This document shows positions 26,029 to 36,000 of a stretch of DNA of 64,000 bases, in pieces. The stretch lies in assembly GCA_003599455.1 (NCBI GenBank), contig QZKF01000003.1, positions 39,964 through 103,963 of the forward strand, in the 5' to 3' direction. The translations under genes and the position numbers were made by a program. The stretch comes from Comamonadaceae bacterium. GTDB lineage: Bacteria > Pseudomonadota > Gammaproteobacteria > Burkholderiales > Burkholderiaceae_C. The first letter of the stretch is position 1. Each line of letters begins with the position of its first letter. Under the pieces are notes generated by a model, which was not told the DNA's origin, made no database searches, and saw only the letters and a list, made by a program, of their open reading frames with translations.

Positions 26029-26967
26029 TCAGGCCTGGCGCGCCGCGGCCTTCTGCATGCCCACGACCACCAGAGCCACCAGCATCACCAGCACGCCCAC
26101 CAGCTGGCCGGCGCTCAGGGCGCGGCCGTAGACCAGCCAGTCGACCCCCACGGCCGAAGCCGGGTAGACAAACTGCAGCACCGCCACCCGCCCGGCCGTG
26201 AGGCGGGCCACGCCCGCGTACAGCACCACGTAGGCGATGCCGGTGTGAATGACGCCCAGCCCGGCGAGCCAGGCCCAGGCCGGCCCCATGGGCGGCCAGC
26301 CCTGCGTGAGCGGCCACCACACCAGCACCAGGGCGCCTACCGCGCATTGCCACCAGGCCAGCGCCAGCGGGCTCAGGCCGCGCGCGCGGTGGGCAATGAG
26401 GGTGAGCGCGGCATAGCCCACCGAATTGAGCAGGGCCAGGCCAATGCCCCAGAGGTAGCTGGACGACCCGCCCGCGCCCGAGAGCGCGCCATCGACCCAG
26501 CCGGACGCGAGCGCCAGGCCGATCAGCGCGGCCAGCGCGGCGATGGCCTGCGCGCGGGTGATCCGCTCTTTCCACCACCAGGCGCCGAAGGCCATCACGA
26601 GAAAGGGCTGCACATGCACGACGACGGTGGCCACGCCAATGGAGGTGCGCTCGATGGCCTCGAAGAAGAGCACCCAGTTGAGCACGGCGAGCACGCCCGC
26701 GCTCACCGCCGCCACGCGCGCCGCGCCCGAGAGCTGCAGCTCCCTCCAGCGCCGGGTGGCGGCGAACCAGGCCGTGAGCGCGAGCAGGCCGAAGGCGCAG
26801 CGGAACCACACCGCCATGAGCGGGCTTTGCCCGGCCTCTTCCAGGAACACGCCCAGCGTGCCGAGCATCAGGCCACCGGCCACCATCAGCCACAGGCCGC
26901 TGCGCTCGCGCGCGGCGTGGGCGTCGGAACCGGGCGGGGCGGACAGCGAGGCGGCGGCGTTGTTCAT
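26029..26967 (-). CDS. DMT-superfamily (EamA) transporter
   Basis: Inner-membrane protein of 312 residues with ten predicted helices in two EamA repeats. The first begins near residue 25 (GLWLMVAGGLMLGTLGVFLEE) and the second near residue 168 (YLWGIGLALLNSVGYAALTL). Family members export amino acids, metabolites or drugs, and no substrate is implied by sequence. It is divergent from a LysR regulator with 84 bases between the starts, the usual arrangement for regulator and target exporter. The ATG at 26967 lacks a clear Shine-Dalgarno. Confidence 0.9.
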   Translation of the reverse strand: MNNAAASLSAPPGSDAHAARERSGLWLMVAGGLMLGTLGVFLEEAGQSPLMAVWFRCAFGLLALTAWFAATRRWRELQLSGAARVAAVSAGVLAVLNWVLFFEAIERTSIGVATVVVHVQPFLVMAFGAWWWKERITRAQAIAALAALIGLALASGWVDGALSGAGGSSSYLWGIGLALLNSVGYAALTLIAHRARGLSPLALAWWQCAVGALVLVWWPLTQGWPPMGPAWAWLAGLGVIHTGIAYVVLYAGVARLTAGRVAVLQFVYPASAVGVDWLVYGRALSAGQLVGVLVMLVALVVVGMQKAAARQA

Positions 26968-27024
26968 GCACCGATGGTCGGGCCGCGCCTGCTGTCTGTA
27001 CAGCGGATAAATAGAATCACAGGC

Positions 27025-27039
27025 ATTCGATAAGCGAAT
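27025..27039. promoter_or_regulatory. LysR-type box ATTCG-N5-CGAAT
   Basis: A 15-base site with the classic T-N11-A core and perfect ATTCG/CGAAT arms. It lies 12 bases before the LysR gene start and 57 bases before the divergent transporter, which suits shared autoregulation and activation. Confidence 0.65.
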
Positions 27040-27051
27040 ACTGGAACCCCC

Positions 27052-27930
27052 ATGAACCATGCCGACCTGCAACTGGACTGGCTGCGCGCCTTCGTCGCCG
27101 TGGTGGACGGCGGCTCGCTCTCGGCCGCCGCGCCGCTGGTGCACCGTTCGCAGCCGGCGGTGAGCATGCAGATCCGCAAGCTGGAGGACGCGGTGGGTCG
27201 CGCGGTGCTGCTGCGTGGTCCGCGCCACCTGGAGCTCACGCCCACCGGGGCCGAGCTGCTGGGCTACGCGCGGCGCATGCTGGCCCTGCACAGCGAGACG
27301 CTGGAGGCGCTGCACGGGCCGGTGCTCTCGGGCCATGTGCGCCTGGGTGTGCCCGACGACTACGCGGTGAGCTACCTTTCCCCCGTGCTGCGCAGCTACG
27401 CCATCCGGCACGCGGGCGTGGAGATCGAGCTCGACTGCGAGCAGTCCACCTCGCTCATACCGAAGGTGCAGCGCGGCGAGATCGACCTCGCGCTGGTCTC
27501 GCGCGACAAGGCCACGCGCGGCACGCTGCTGTTCCAGGAGCCCCTGGTGTGGGTGGGGGCCTCGCAGTTCGAGGTGTGGCGGCGCGATCCGTTGCCGATC
27601 GCGGTGTACGAAGCCAGCAGCCTGGCGCGGCGCGCCGCCATTGCCGCGCTCACGGCGCAGCGGCGCGCGTACCGCGTGGTCTACAACAGCTCCAGCCTTG
27701 CGGGGCAGCTCGCGGCGGTGGAAAGCGGCCTGGCGGTGGCCGTGCTCACGCGTTGCAGTGTGCCGGCCCACCTCCCCATCCTGGGCGAACGCCAGGGCCT
27801 GCCGGCGCTGACTTCGATGGACGTGGCGCTGTACCGCAGCCAGGCCTCACGCCACTTGCCGGCGGTGGACGCGCTGTTCGAGCAGATGCTGCAGACGCTC
27901 AGTGCGAAGGGACGAGGAAGTCCTGGCTGA
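27052..27930 (+). CDS. LysR-family transcriptional regulator
   Basis: DNA-binding regulator of 292 residues. The winged helix-turn-helix covers residues 5-64 (LDWLRAFVAVVDGGSLSAAA, HRSQPAVSMQIRKLEDAVGR). The effector domain starts near residue 90 (SGHVRLGVPDDYAVSYLSPV). It most likely controls the divergent DMT exporter through the box at 27025-27039. The effector is unknown. The last 32 bases overlap the 3' end of the convergent alpha-E gene. Confidence 0.93.
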   Translation: MNHADLQLDWLRAFVAVVDGGSLSAAAPLVHRSQPAVSMQIRKLEDAVGRAVLLRGPRHLELTPTGAELLGYARRMLALHSETLEALHGPVLSGHVRLGVPDDYAVSYLSPVLRSYAIRHAGVEIELDCEQSTSLIPKVQRGEIDLALVSRDKATRGTLLFQEPLVWVGASQFEVWRRDPLPIAVYEASSLARRAAIAALTAQRRAYRVVYNSSSLAGQLAAVESGLAVAVLTRCSVPAHLPILGERQGLPALTSMDVALYRSQASRHLPAVDALFEQMLQTLSAKGRGSPG

Positions 27931-28858
27931 TGCGCCCGCCGAGTTCGTTCACCCGGTCGAGGAACTGGGTGAGGAAGGCGTGCAGGCCGGTGGAGAGGAT
28001 CTCGTCGATGCGCGCGTACTGCAGGTCGGCCTTGAGCTTGCCGGCGCGGCGCAGGGTTTCGCCGCTGTGGTCGTTGGAGACCACCGTGAGATTGCTCACC
28101 ACCTCGTTCAGGCTGGCGGCCAGGCTGCGCGGCATGTCGGCGCGCAGGATCAGCAGCTCGGCCACGCGCTCGGGCGTGATCACGTCGCGGTAGACCTTGC
28201 GGTAGACCTCGAAGCCGCTCACGCTGCGCAGGATCGCGCTCCAGTGGTAGAAGTCGTATTCCTGATCGAGTTCGCTGGCGGCGCCGAAGAAGTCGCTGTG
28301 CACGGCGTGGAACTTCACGTCGAGCAGGCGCGCCGTGTTGTCCGCGCGCTCCAGGAAGGTGCCCATGCGGTAGAAGTGGAAGGCCTCGTCCTGCAGCATG
28401 GTGCCGATGGCCACGCCGCGCGAGAGGTGCGAGCGGAACTTGACCCACTCGAAGAACTGACCCGGATCGCGCTCGAACTCCTTGCTCTTGAGCATGCGCG
28501 TGAGCTCCAGCCAGGTCTGGTTCTGCGTTTCCCAGAACTCGGTGGTGAGCGCGCCGCGCACCGCGCGGGCGTTTTCGCGCGCGGCCTTCAGGCAGGTGGA
28601 GATGCTCGACGGGTTGGACTCGTCGCGCACCATGAAGTCCAGCACATTGCGCGGCGTGATTTCCTTGCCGTACTTCCTGGTGTAGGCCGGCATCAGCTCG
28701 CTGATGACGAGCAGGCCTTCCCAGCCCACCTGCGCCACGGCGGCGGACTGCGGCAGCAGCGAGGTCTGGTAGTTGACGTCCAGCATGCGGGCGGTGTTCT
28801 CCGCGCGCTCGGTGTAGCGGGACATCCAGAAAAGGTGGTCGGCGGTGCGCGAAAGCAT
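27899..28858 (-). CDS. Alpha-E domain protein (DUF403), stand-alone
   Basis: All-helical protein of 319 residues in the alpha-E family, defined by the N-terminal ADHLFWMSRYTERAENTARML motif near residues 5-25. No catalytic activity is known. Alpha-E domains occur next to or fused with circularly permuted ATP-grasp enzymes, and were proposed by comparative genomics to be part of peptide-ligating systems. Its partner is the ATP-grasp gene immediately upstream on the same strand (stop at 28921, 62 bases before this start). The start has a good Shine-Dalgarno, AAGGGAC. The plus-strand arm of the locus carries a fused version of the same pair. Confidence 0.93.
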   Translation of the reverse strand: MLSRTADHLFWMSRYTERAENTARMLDVNYQTSLLPQSAAVAQVGWEGLLVISELMPAYTRKYGKEITPRNVLDFMVRDESNPSSISTCLKAARENARAVRGALTTEFWETQNQTWLELTRMLKSKEFERDPGQFFEWVKFRSHLSRGVAIGTMLQDEAFHFYRMGTFLERADNTARLLDVKFHAVHSDFFGAASELDQEYDFYHWSAILRSVSGFEVYRKVYRDVITPERVAELLILRADMPRSLAASLNEVVSNLTVVSNDHSGETLRRAGKLKADLQYARIDEILSTGLHAFLTQFLDRVNELGGRISQDFLVPSH

Positions 28859-28920
28859 GAATAGTCCCTTGGTCAGTGGGGGTCAGAGCCAAAGATCCGA
28901 CCCGCCAGTCGTTTCGATGT

Positions 28921-30360
28921 TCAGTCTTCGAGGATCCAGGTGTCCTTGGTCCCGCCACCCTGTGAGGAGTTGACGACCAGCGAACCTTCCTTGAGCGCCA
29001 CGCGCGTGAGGCCGCCAGGCACCATCTGCACCGTCTTGCCGCTGAGCACGAAGGGGCGCAGGTCGATGTGGCGCGGTGCCACGCCGCTCTGCACATAGGT
29101 GGGGCAGGTGGAGAGCGAGAGCGTGGGCTGCGCAATGTAGCCAGTGGGGTTGGCCAGCACGGCCTTGCGGAAGTCCTCGATCTCTTCCCTGGTGGAAGCC
29201 GGCCCGACGAGCATGCCGTAGCCGCCCGCGCCGTGCACCTCCTTGACCACCAGGTCCTTCATGTTGGCCAGCATGTACTTCAGGTCTTCCGGGTCGCGGC
29301 CCATGAAGGTGGGCACGTTGTTCAGGATCGGTTTCTGCCCGAGGTAAAACTCGATCATCCTGGGCACGTAGGGGTAGATCGACTTGTCGTCGGCCACGCC
29401 GGTGCCCACGGCGTTGCAGATGGCGACATTGCCGCTGCGGTACACGCCCAGCAGGCCTTCGCAGCCCAGCGTGGAGGTGGGCCGGAACACCGAGGGGTCG
29501 AGGAAGTCGTCGTCGACGCGGCGGTAGATCACGTCCACCCGCCTGGGGCCGCGCGTGGTGCGCATGTAGACGAAGTTGTCCTTCACGAACAGGTCCTGCC
29601 CCTCGACCAGCTCGATGCCCATCTGCTGCGCGAGGAAGGCGTGCTCGAAGTAGGCGCTGTTGTACATGCCTGGCGTGAGCACCACCACCGTTGGCTCGGC
29701 CGTGGTGGCCGGGCTGCTGGCGCGCAGGGTTTCGAGCAGCAGGTCGGGGTAGTGCGCCACCGGGGCCACGCGGTTCTCGCCGAACAGTTCGGGGAACAGC
29801 CGCATCATCATCTTGCGGTCTTCGAGCATGTAGCTCACGCCGCTGGGCACGCGCAGGTTGTCCTCGAGCACGTAGTACTCGCCCACGCCCTCGGCGTTGG
29901 GCGCGCGCACGATGTCGATGCCCGAGATGTGCGAGTAGATCTGGTGCGGCACGTCCACGCCCATCATCTCGGGGCGGAACTGCGCGTTCTGGAAGATCTG
30001 GTCGGACGGCACGATGCCGGCCTTGATGATCTCCTGCCCGTGGTAGACGTCGTGGATGAAGCGGTTGAGCGCGGTCACGCGCTGCACCAGGCCTTCTTCC
30101 ATGCTGTGCCACTCGTGCGCGGGAATGATGCGGGGGATGAGGTCGAACGGGATCAGGCGCTCGGTGCCGGCACCGTCCTCGTCCTTGGCGCCGTAGACGG
30201 CGAAGGTGATGCCGACGCGCCGGAAGATCATTTCGGCCTCTTCGCGCCGTGCCGCCATGACCTCCTCGGGCTGCTGCGCCAACCACCTCGCGTAGTTCTG
30301 ATAGTGGGCCCTGACCTCGCTGGGCGAGGCGTTCATTTCGTCAAACATCGGTCGGCTCAT
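28921..30360 (-). CDS. Circularly permuted ATP-grasp protein (DUF404/DUF407), stand-alone
   Basis: Predicted cytoplasmic ligase of 479 residues with the circularly permuted ATP-grasp fold. Conserved blocks are YHGQEIIKAGIVPSDQIFQN, EYYVLEDNLRVPSGVSYMLE, VVVLTPGMYNSAYFEHAFLA and KDLVVKEVHGAGGYGMLVGP. ATP-grasp enzymes join a carboxylate to an amine through an acyl phosphate, and a peptide-like product is predicted for this family but not shown. The ATG at 30360 follows CCAGGAGAAAAAAG. It forms a likely two-gene operon with the alpha-E gene. The open frame continues far upstream only as an antisense shadow of comEC. Confidence 0.93.
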   Translation of the reverse strand: MSRPMFDEMNASPSEVRAHYQNYARWLAQQPEEVMAARREEAEMIFRRVGITFAVYGAKDEDGAGTERLIPFDLIPRIIPAHEWHSMEEGLVQRVTALNRFIHDVYHGQEIIKAGIVPSDQIFQNAQFRPEMMGVDVPHQIYSHISGIDIVRAPNAEGVGEYYVLEDNLRVPSGVSYMLEDRKMMMRLFPELFGENRVAPVAHYPDLLLETLRASSPATTAEPTVVVLTPGMYNSAYFEHAFLAQQMGIELVEGQDLFVKDNFVYMRTTRGPRRVDVIYRRVDDDFLDPSVFRPTSTLGCEGLLGVYRSGNVAICNAVGTGVADDKSIYPYVPRMIEFYLGQKPILNNVPTFMGRDPEDLKYMLANMKDLVVKEVHGAGGYGMLVGPASTREEIEDFRKAVLANPTGYIAQPTLSLSTCPTYVQSGVAPRHIDLRPFVLSGKTVQMVPGGLTRVALKEGSLVVNSSQGGGTKDTWILED

Positions 30361-30437
30361 GGGCTTTTTTCTCCTGGGCACAGCATAGCAAGGACTGGGC
30401 CAGGGGTGGGGGTTTGTGGGGGAGGCGGGGCCCGGCA

Positions 30438-32879
30438 CTACCCCGGGTGGTGCCAGTACCGCCGGTCCACCTCGCGCTGGCAGACCACGGCCTCGGGCTG
30501 GTCGCTGCGCCAGGTCGCCGCGCCGCAGTCGGGTGAATTCACCCAGGGGATGCCACGCTCGCGGTAGCGCGCCAGCACCACCGGCGCCGGATGGCCGAAG
30601 CGGTTGCGGTAGCCCGACTGCACCAGCACCCGGCGCGGGCGCAGCGTATTGAGCAGCACCGGGCTGCTGGAGGTGGCGCTGCCGTGGTGCGGCGCGAGCA
30701 GCACGGTGGCGTCGAGTTCGGGCCGCGCCAGCGCCAGCCGCACTTCCTGCGCGGCGTCGATGTCGCCGCCCAGCCAGGCGCTGTGCGCACCGCTGGACAC
30801 GCGCAGCACGCAGGACATGGCGTTGCTGGAGAGCCGGGCGCTGCCGTCGTCGGCGTAGTGATCGGGCTGCGGGTGCAGGACCTCGAAATCCACCCCGTCC
30901 CACTGCCAGCGCTGGCCGGCCATGCAGCGGCGCGCGGGGTCGGCGTCGAACGACGAGAGCCAGCGCGCCTGCGGCTGCGCCGCCTGCACCGCGGCCGCGC
31001 CGCCCGCGTGGTCGCTGTCGCGGTGGCTCACCACCACGGTGTCGAGCCGCTCGCCGAGCGCGCGCAGCAGGGGCAGCACCACGCGCTCGCCCGCATCGGC
31101 CGCATCGGGCTGGGGGCCGTAGCGCGGGCCGGTGTCGTACAGCAGGCTGTGGTGGGCGGTGCGCAGCAGCACCGCACTGCCCTGTCCCACGTCCAGCGCC
31201 ATCAGCTCGAACTGGCCCGGCGCCGGGCGCGGGGGTGTGTACAACAGCGCGGGCCAGAGCAGCATCAACCCCGCCAGCCGCACCGCCCAGGGCAGGCGCA
31301 GCACCAGCAGCGCGCCGCCCAGCACCGCGGCCAGCGCCAGCGGCCACGGCGCCACCGGGCGGAACAGCGCGGCCCAGGACCACTGCGCCAGCCACTGCAG
31401 GCCCAGCGACAGGCCCTGCACCGCCGAGGCCGCGGCGTCCCACAGCGGCGGCACGGCCACGCCGAGCAGGGCCAGCGGCGTGATCAGCAGCGTCACCAGC
31501 GGAATGGCGACCAGGTTGGCCACCAGGCCCACCACCGACCACTGGCCGAACAGCAGCAGCGTGAGCGGCGCCAGCGCCACCGTGACCACGCCCTGCTCGC
31601 GCACCAGGTCCCACAGCGCCCGCGCGCCGCGACCGTGCCAGCTCAAGGCCTCCACGCCGGGCACCCGCTGCCGCCGGCCCGGGTCGGTCGCGAACAGGAT
31701 GGCCACCGCCACGAAGCTGAGCCAGAAGCCGGGCTGCATCAGGGCCCAGGGGTCGAGCAGCAGCACCACGGCCACGGCCAGCAGCCAGACCATGGGCCAG
31801 GGCCAGTACCGCACGCCCAGGCGCAGGCCCACCACCACGGCCAGCATGAGCACGGTTCGCTGCGCCGGCACGCCCCAGCCCGAAAACAGCGCGTAGGCCG
31901 TGGCCAGCGCGACCCCGCCCAGGCCCGCGGCCCAGGGCGTGGGCAGCACCAGCAGGGCCTGCGGCCGGCGCCGCGCAAGCCAGCGCCACAGTCCGCCCAC
32001 CAGCGCGGTGGCCAGCCAGGCGAACAGCGTCACGTGCAGGCCCGAGATCGACATGAGGTGCGCCACGCCGGTGGTGCGGAACAGCTCCCAGTCGGCGCGC
32101 TCGATCGCCGACTGCTCGCCCACCACCAGCGCCGCCAGCACGCCGGCGCTGCGCGGGTCGTCCTGCACGCGCGCCTCGATGCGTTCGCTCACGGTCTGCC
32201 GCAGCGTGTCCAGCGGGTGCCATGGCGTCGCGCCCAGGCGCTGCGGTGCCGGGTCGCGCGGGCCGCTGCGCACCGTGCCGGTGGCCTGGATGCCCTGCTC
32301 CCACAGCCAGCGCTCGCGGTCGAAGCCGTGCGGGTTGGCGTTGCCGTGCGGGCTGCGCAGGCGCACCGTGAAACGCCAGCGTTCGCCGGCGCGCAGGCCC
32401 GGGCTGGCGGCCTGCAGGCTCCAGGCCTGTCCCTCGGGCGGCGCGCTGGCGCCGCCGTACCAGCCGAGCTGCACCCGGCGCGGCAGCTGCAAGGCGTCGC
32501 CCGCGCGGCGGGCCGACTCCACCACCAGCTCGAAGCGCTCGCCCTGTGCGTTGCGCTGCGGCAGCGAGGCGATGCGGCCGATGACCTCGATGTCCACACC
32601 CTGCAGCGCCGGGTCGAGCGCGCTGGCGGCAAAGTGCGCGGCGCGCGCGCCGGTGAGGCCGAAGCCAGTGAGCGCGCCGGCCAGCAAGGCCAGCGCCAGC
32701 AGCCCGGCACCCAGGACCGGCCGCGCCGGGCGCAGGCGCGCCACCATGCCCACGAGGCCCAGTGCACCCAGGGCCAGGCAGGCCAGATAGCCCGCCGCGC
32801 CCCACAGCGCCGGTTGCTGCAACTGCAGCGCCACCCCCAGCACCGCACCCGCGATCGACACGAAGCCGCGGTGGCGCAT
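30438..32879 (-). CDS. comEC: DNA internalisation protein ComEC/Rec2
   Basis: Inner-membrane channel protein of 813 residues for uptake of single-stranded DNA in natural transformation. The DUF4131 region and the Competence domain with many helices occupy residues 1-520. The motif SISGLHVTLFAWLATALVGG is diagnostic. A C-terminal metallo-beta-lactamase-like domain begins near residue 555 (ALDVGQGSAVLLRTAHHSLL) and contains VVSHRDSDHAGG and APHHGSATSSSP. The frame runs open upstream of 32879, but the ATG there gives the usual membrane N terminus. It splits the two arms of the ATP-grasp/transglutaminase locus, which looks like chance insertion or rearrangement rather than shared function. Confidence 0.92.
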   Translation of the reverse strand: MRHRGFVSIAGAVLGVALQLQQPALWGAAGYLACLALGALGLVGMVARLRPARPVLGAGLLALALLAGALTGFGLTGARAAHFAASALDPALQGVDIEVIGRIASLPQRNAQGERFELVVESARRAGDALQLPRRVQLGWYGGASAPPEGQAWSLQAASPGLRAGERWRFTVRLRSPHGNANPHGFDRERWLWEQGIQATGTVRSGPRDPAPQRLGATPWHPLDTLRQTVSERIEARVQDDPRSAGVLAALVVGEQSAIERADWELFRTTGVAHLMSISGLHVTLFAWLATALVGGLWRWLARRRPQALLVLPTPWAAGLGGVALATAYALFSGWGVPAQRTVLMLAVVVGLRLGVRYWPWPMVWLLAVAVVLLLDPWALMQPGFWLSFVAVAILFATDPGRRQRVPGVEALSWHGRGARALWDLVREQGVVTVALAPLTLLLFGQWSVVGLVANLVAIPLVTLLITPLALLGVAVPPLWDAAASAVQGLSLGLQWLAQWSWAALFRPVAPWPLALAAVLGGALLVLRLPWAVRLAGLMLLWPALLYTPPRPAPGQFELMALDVGQGSAVLLRTAHHSLLYDTGPRYGPQPDAADAGERVVLPLLRALGERLDTVVVSHRDSDHAGGAAAVQAAQPQARWLSSFDADPARRCMAGQRWQWDGVDFEVLHPQPDHYADDGSARLSSNAMSCVLRVSSGAHSAWLGGDIDAAQEVRLALARPELDATVLLAPHHGSATSSSPVLLNTLRPRRVLVQSGYRNRFGHPAPVVLARYRERGIPWVNSPDCGAATWRSDQPEAVVCQREVDRRYWHHPG

Positions 32880-33018
32880 GATCAGCGGGGTCTGCACGGT
32901 CTGGCGGAAATGTCGGCGTGCAGTGGCGCAAGACTTGCTAGCATGGCTGCAAGCCGCGACGGCAAAGGCTTTGCCCGCGGACCCTTCATTGTTGTTCCCT
33001 CCCAGGAAAGTCTCTCGT

Positions 33019-36000
33019 ATGGCCATCCACGTTGCCCTGAGCCACATCACCCATTATCGGTACGACCGCCTGGTCAAACTGGGTCCTCAGGTGGTCCGGC
33101 TGCGGCCCGCGCCGCACAGCCGCACCAAGGTGCTGTCGTACTCCCAGCGCATCGAACCCGGCGGCCATTTCATCAACTGGCAGCAGGACCCGTTCGCCAA
33201 CTACCAGGCGCGCCTGGTGTTCCCCGAGCCCACCACCGAGTTCAAGGTCACGATCGACCTGGTGGTGGAAATGGCGGTCTACAACCCGTTCGACTTTTTC
33301 CTGGAACCCGAGGCCGAGAACTACCCGTTCTCCTACGACGAGGCGCAGAAGCAGGAACTCGCGCCTTACCTGGCCACCGCGCCCATGACGCCGCTGCTGA
33401 AGAAGTACGTGGCCGAGGTCGACCGCAGCGAACGCCGCACCATCGACTTCCTGGTCGACATCAACCAGCGGCTGCAGCGCGACATCGCCTACACCATCCG
33501 CATGGAGCCCGGCGTGCAGACGCCGGAGGACACGCTCAAGCTCGGCAGCGGATCGTGCCGAGACAGCGGCTGGCTGCTGGTGCAGATCCTGCGCCACATG
33601 GGCCTGGCCGCGCGCTTCGTCTCGGGCTACCTGATCCAGCTCACCGCCGACGTGAAATCGGTCGACGGCCCGAACGGCCCCGAGAAGGACTTCACCGACC
33701 TGCACGCCTGGTGCGAAGTGTTCCTGCCGGGCGCCGGCTGGATCGGCCTGGATCCCACGTCCGGCCTGCTCGCGGGCGAAGGCCATGTGCCGCTGGCCTG
33801 CACGCCGCAGCCCTCGAGCGCGGCGCCGGTCGAAGGCGCGATGGACAAGTGCGAGGTGGAGTTCAGCCACCACATGGGCGTGACGCGCGTCTTCGAGTCG
33901 CCGCGCGTGACCAGCCCATACACCGACGACCAGTGGGCCGGCGTGCTGGCTCTGGGTGACAAGGTGGACGCCGACCTGGTGAAGCACGACGTGCGACTCA
34001 CCATGGGCGGCGAGCCGACCTTCGTGGCCACCAGCGACCGCGACGCGGGCGAATGGAACACCGACGCACTCGGCCCGACCAAGCGCGGCTACGCCACCGA
34101 GCTGCTCGGCCGGCTGCGCGAGGAGTACGGCGCGGGTGGCTTCGTGCACATGGGCCAGGGCAAGTGGTACCCCGGTGAGCAGCTGCCGCGCTGGGCACTC
34201 TCGATGTTCTGGCGCGCCGACGGCGAGACCATCTGGCACAACCCCGCGCTGCTGGCCGACGAACGCGACGAGAAGCACTACACCAGCGACGACGCGCGCC
34301 GCTTCACGCAGGCGCTGGCGCGCAAGCTCGGCCTGTCCACGCAGTACATCACGCCCGGATTTGAGGACACCTGGTACTACCTCTGGCGCGAGCGCCGCCT
34401 GCCGGTGAACGTGGACCCGTTCGACAGCAAGCTCGACGACGAGCTGGAGCGCGCGCGCCTGCGCCGCGTGTTCGGCCAGGGCCTGGAGGCCACCGTGGGC
34501 TACGTGCTGCCGCTGCAGGCCGCCGGGCAGAACGGCGTGCTGTCCAGCAACGGCAAGAGCGCGTACCCGCGCATCTCGGGCACCGTGTGGTCCACCGGCC
34601 CCTGGTTCTTCCGCGACGAACGCATGTACCTGATCCCGGGCGATTCGCCCATGGGCTACCGCCTGCCACTGGACTCGCTGCCCTGGGTCTCGGCCGGCGA
34701 CTACCCGTACCACATCGAGCAGGACCCGCACTCCGCGCGCGACCCGCTGCCGCGCGGCGCGGCGGTGAAGCACCAGGTCTCGCCCCACCAGGTCGGCGGT
34801 GGTTTCGCCGAGGGCGGCACGGTCTCCATGCAGGGCATGGACTTCGATGCCGACGCGGAAACCGTGGAAGGCCTGCGCCCCGGCCAGCCCGGCCCGGGTT
34901 CGGCCCCGGCGCAGGCACTGGCCTCGCGCTTCCCGCAGCGTGGCGAATCGGCCGCCTGGCTCACCCGCACCGCGCTGTGCGTGGAGGCGCGCGACCCGCA
35001 CCGCTCCAACGGCCCCAAGGCCGAAAAAGCCGGCGGCGGCAAGAACCAGCACCTCTACATCTTCATGCCGCCGATGGCGCACCTGGAGGACTACCTCGAC
35101 CTGCTCGCCGCGGTCGAGGCCACGGCCGAAAAACTCGGCATGTCCATCGTGCTCGAAGGCTACCCGCCGCCGCGCGACCCGCGCCTGAAGATGCTGCAGG
35201 TCACACCCGACCCGGGTGTGATCGAGGTCAACATCCACCCCGCGCACAACTGGGGCGAGCTGGTCGAGCACACCGAGTTCCTCTACGGCGCGGCGCACCA
35301 GACGCGCCTGTGCGCCGAGAAGTTCATGACCGACGGCCGCCACACCGGCACCGGGGGTGGCAACCACTTCGTGCTCGGTGGCGCCACGCCGGCCGACTCG
35401 CCCTTCCTGCGCAAGCCCGAGCTGCTCGGCAGCCTGCTGGCCTACTGGCACAACCACCCCTCGCTGTCCTACCTGTTCAGCGGCCTGTTCATCGGCCCGA
35501 CCAGCCAGGCCCCGCGCGTGGACGAGGCGCGCAACGACCAGCTCTACGAACTGGAGATCGCGCTCGCGCAGATCGAGCAGAACCGCAAGACCTACGGCGA
35601 GGACATGCCGCCGTGGATGGTGGACCGCACGCTGCGCAACATCCTGATCGACGTCACCGGCAACACCCACCGCAGCGAGTTCTGCATCGACAAGCTCTAC
35701 TCGCCCGACTCACCCACCGGCCGCCTGGGCCTGCTGGAGCTGCGCGCCTTCGAGATGCCGCCGCACGCGCGCATGAGCATCGCGCAGCAGCTGCTGCTGC
35801 GCGCCATGGTCGCGCGCTTCTGGCAGCAGCCCTGGCACGGCCGCCTCACCCGCTGGGGCACCGAGCTGCACGACCGCTTCCTGCTGCCCACCTTCGTGCG
35901 CGCGGACTTCGAGGATGTGCTCACCGACCTGGCCGACTTCGGCTACCCGTTCGACATGGCCTGGTTCGAGCCGCACTTCGAGTTCCGCTTCCCGCTGGTG

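Noticed and set aside
28921..32931. A 1336-codon open frame on the minus strand covering the ATP-grasp gene and most of comEC
   Set aside because: Only the last 479 codons match a protein family. The rest is an out-of-frame shadow of comEC, kept open by high GC content.
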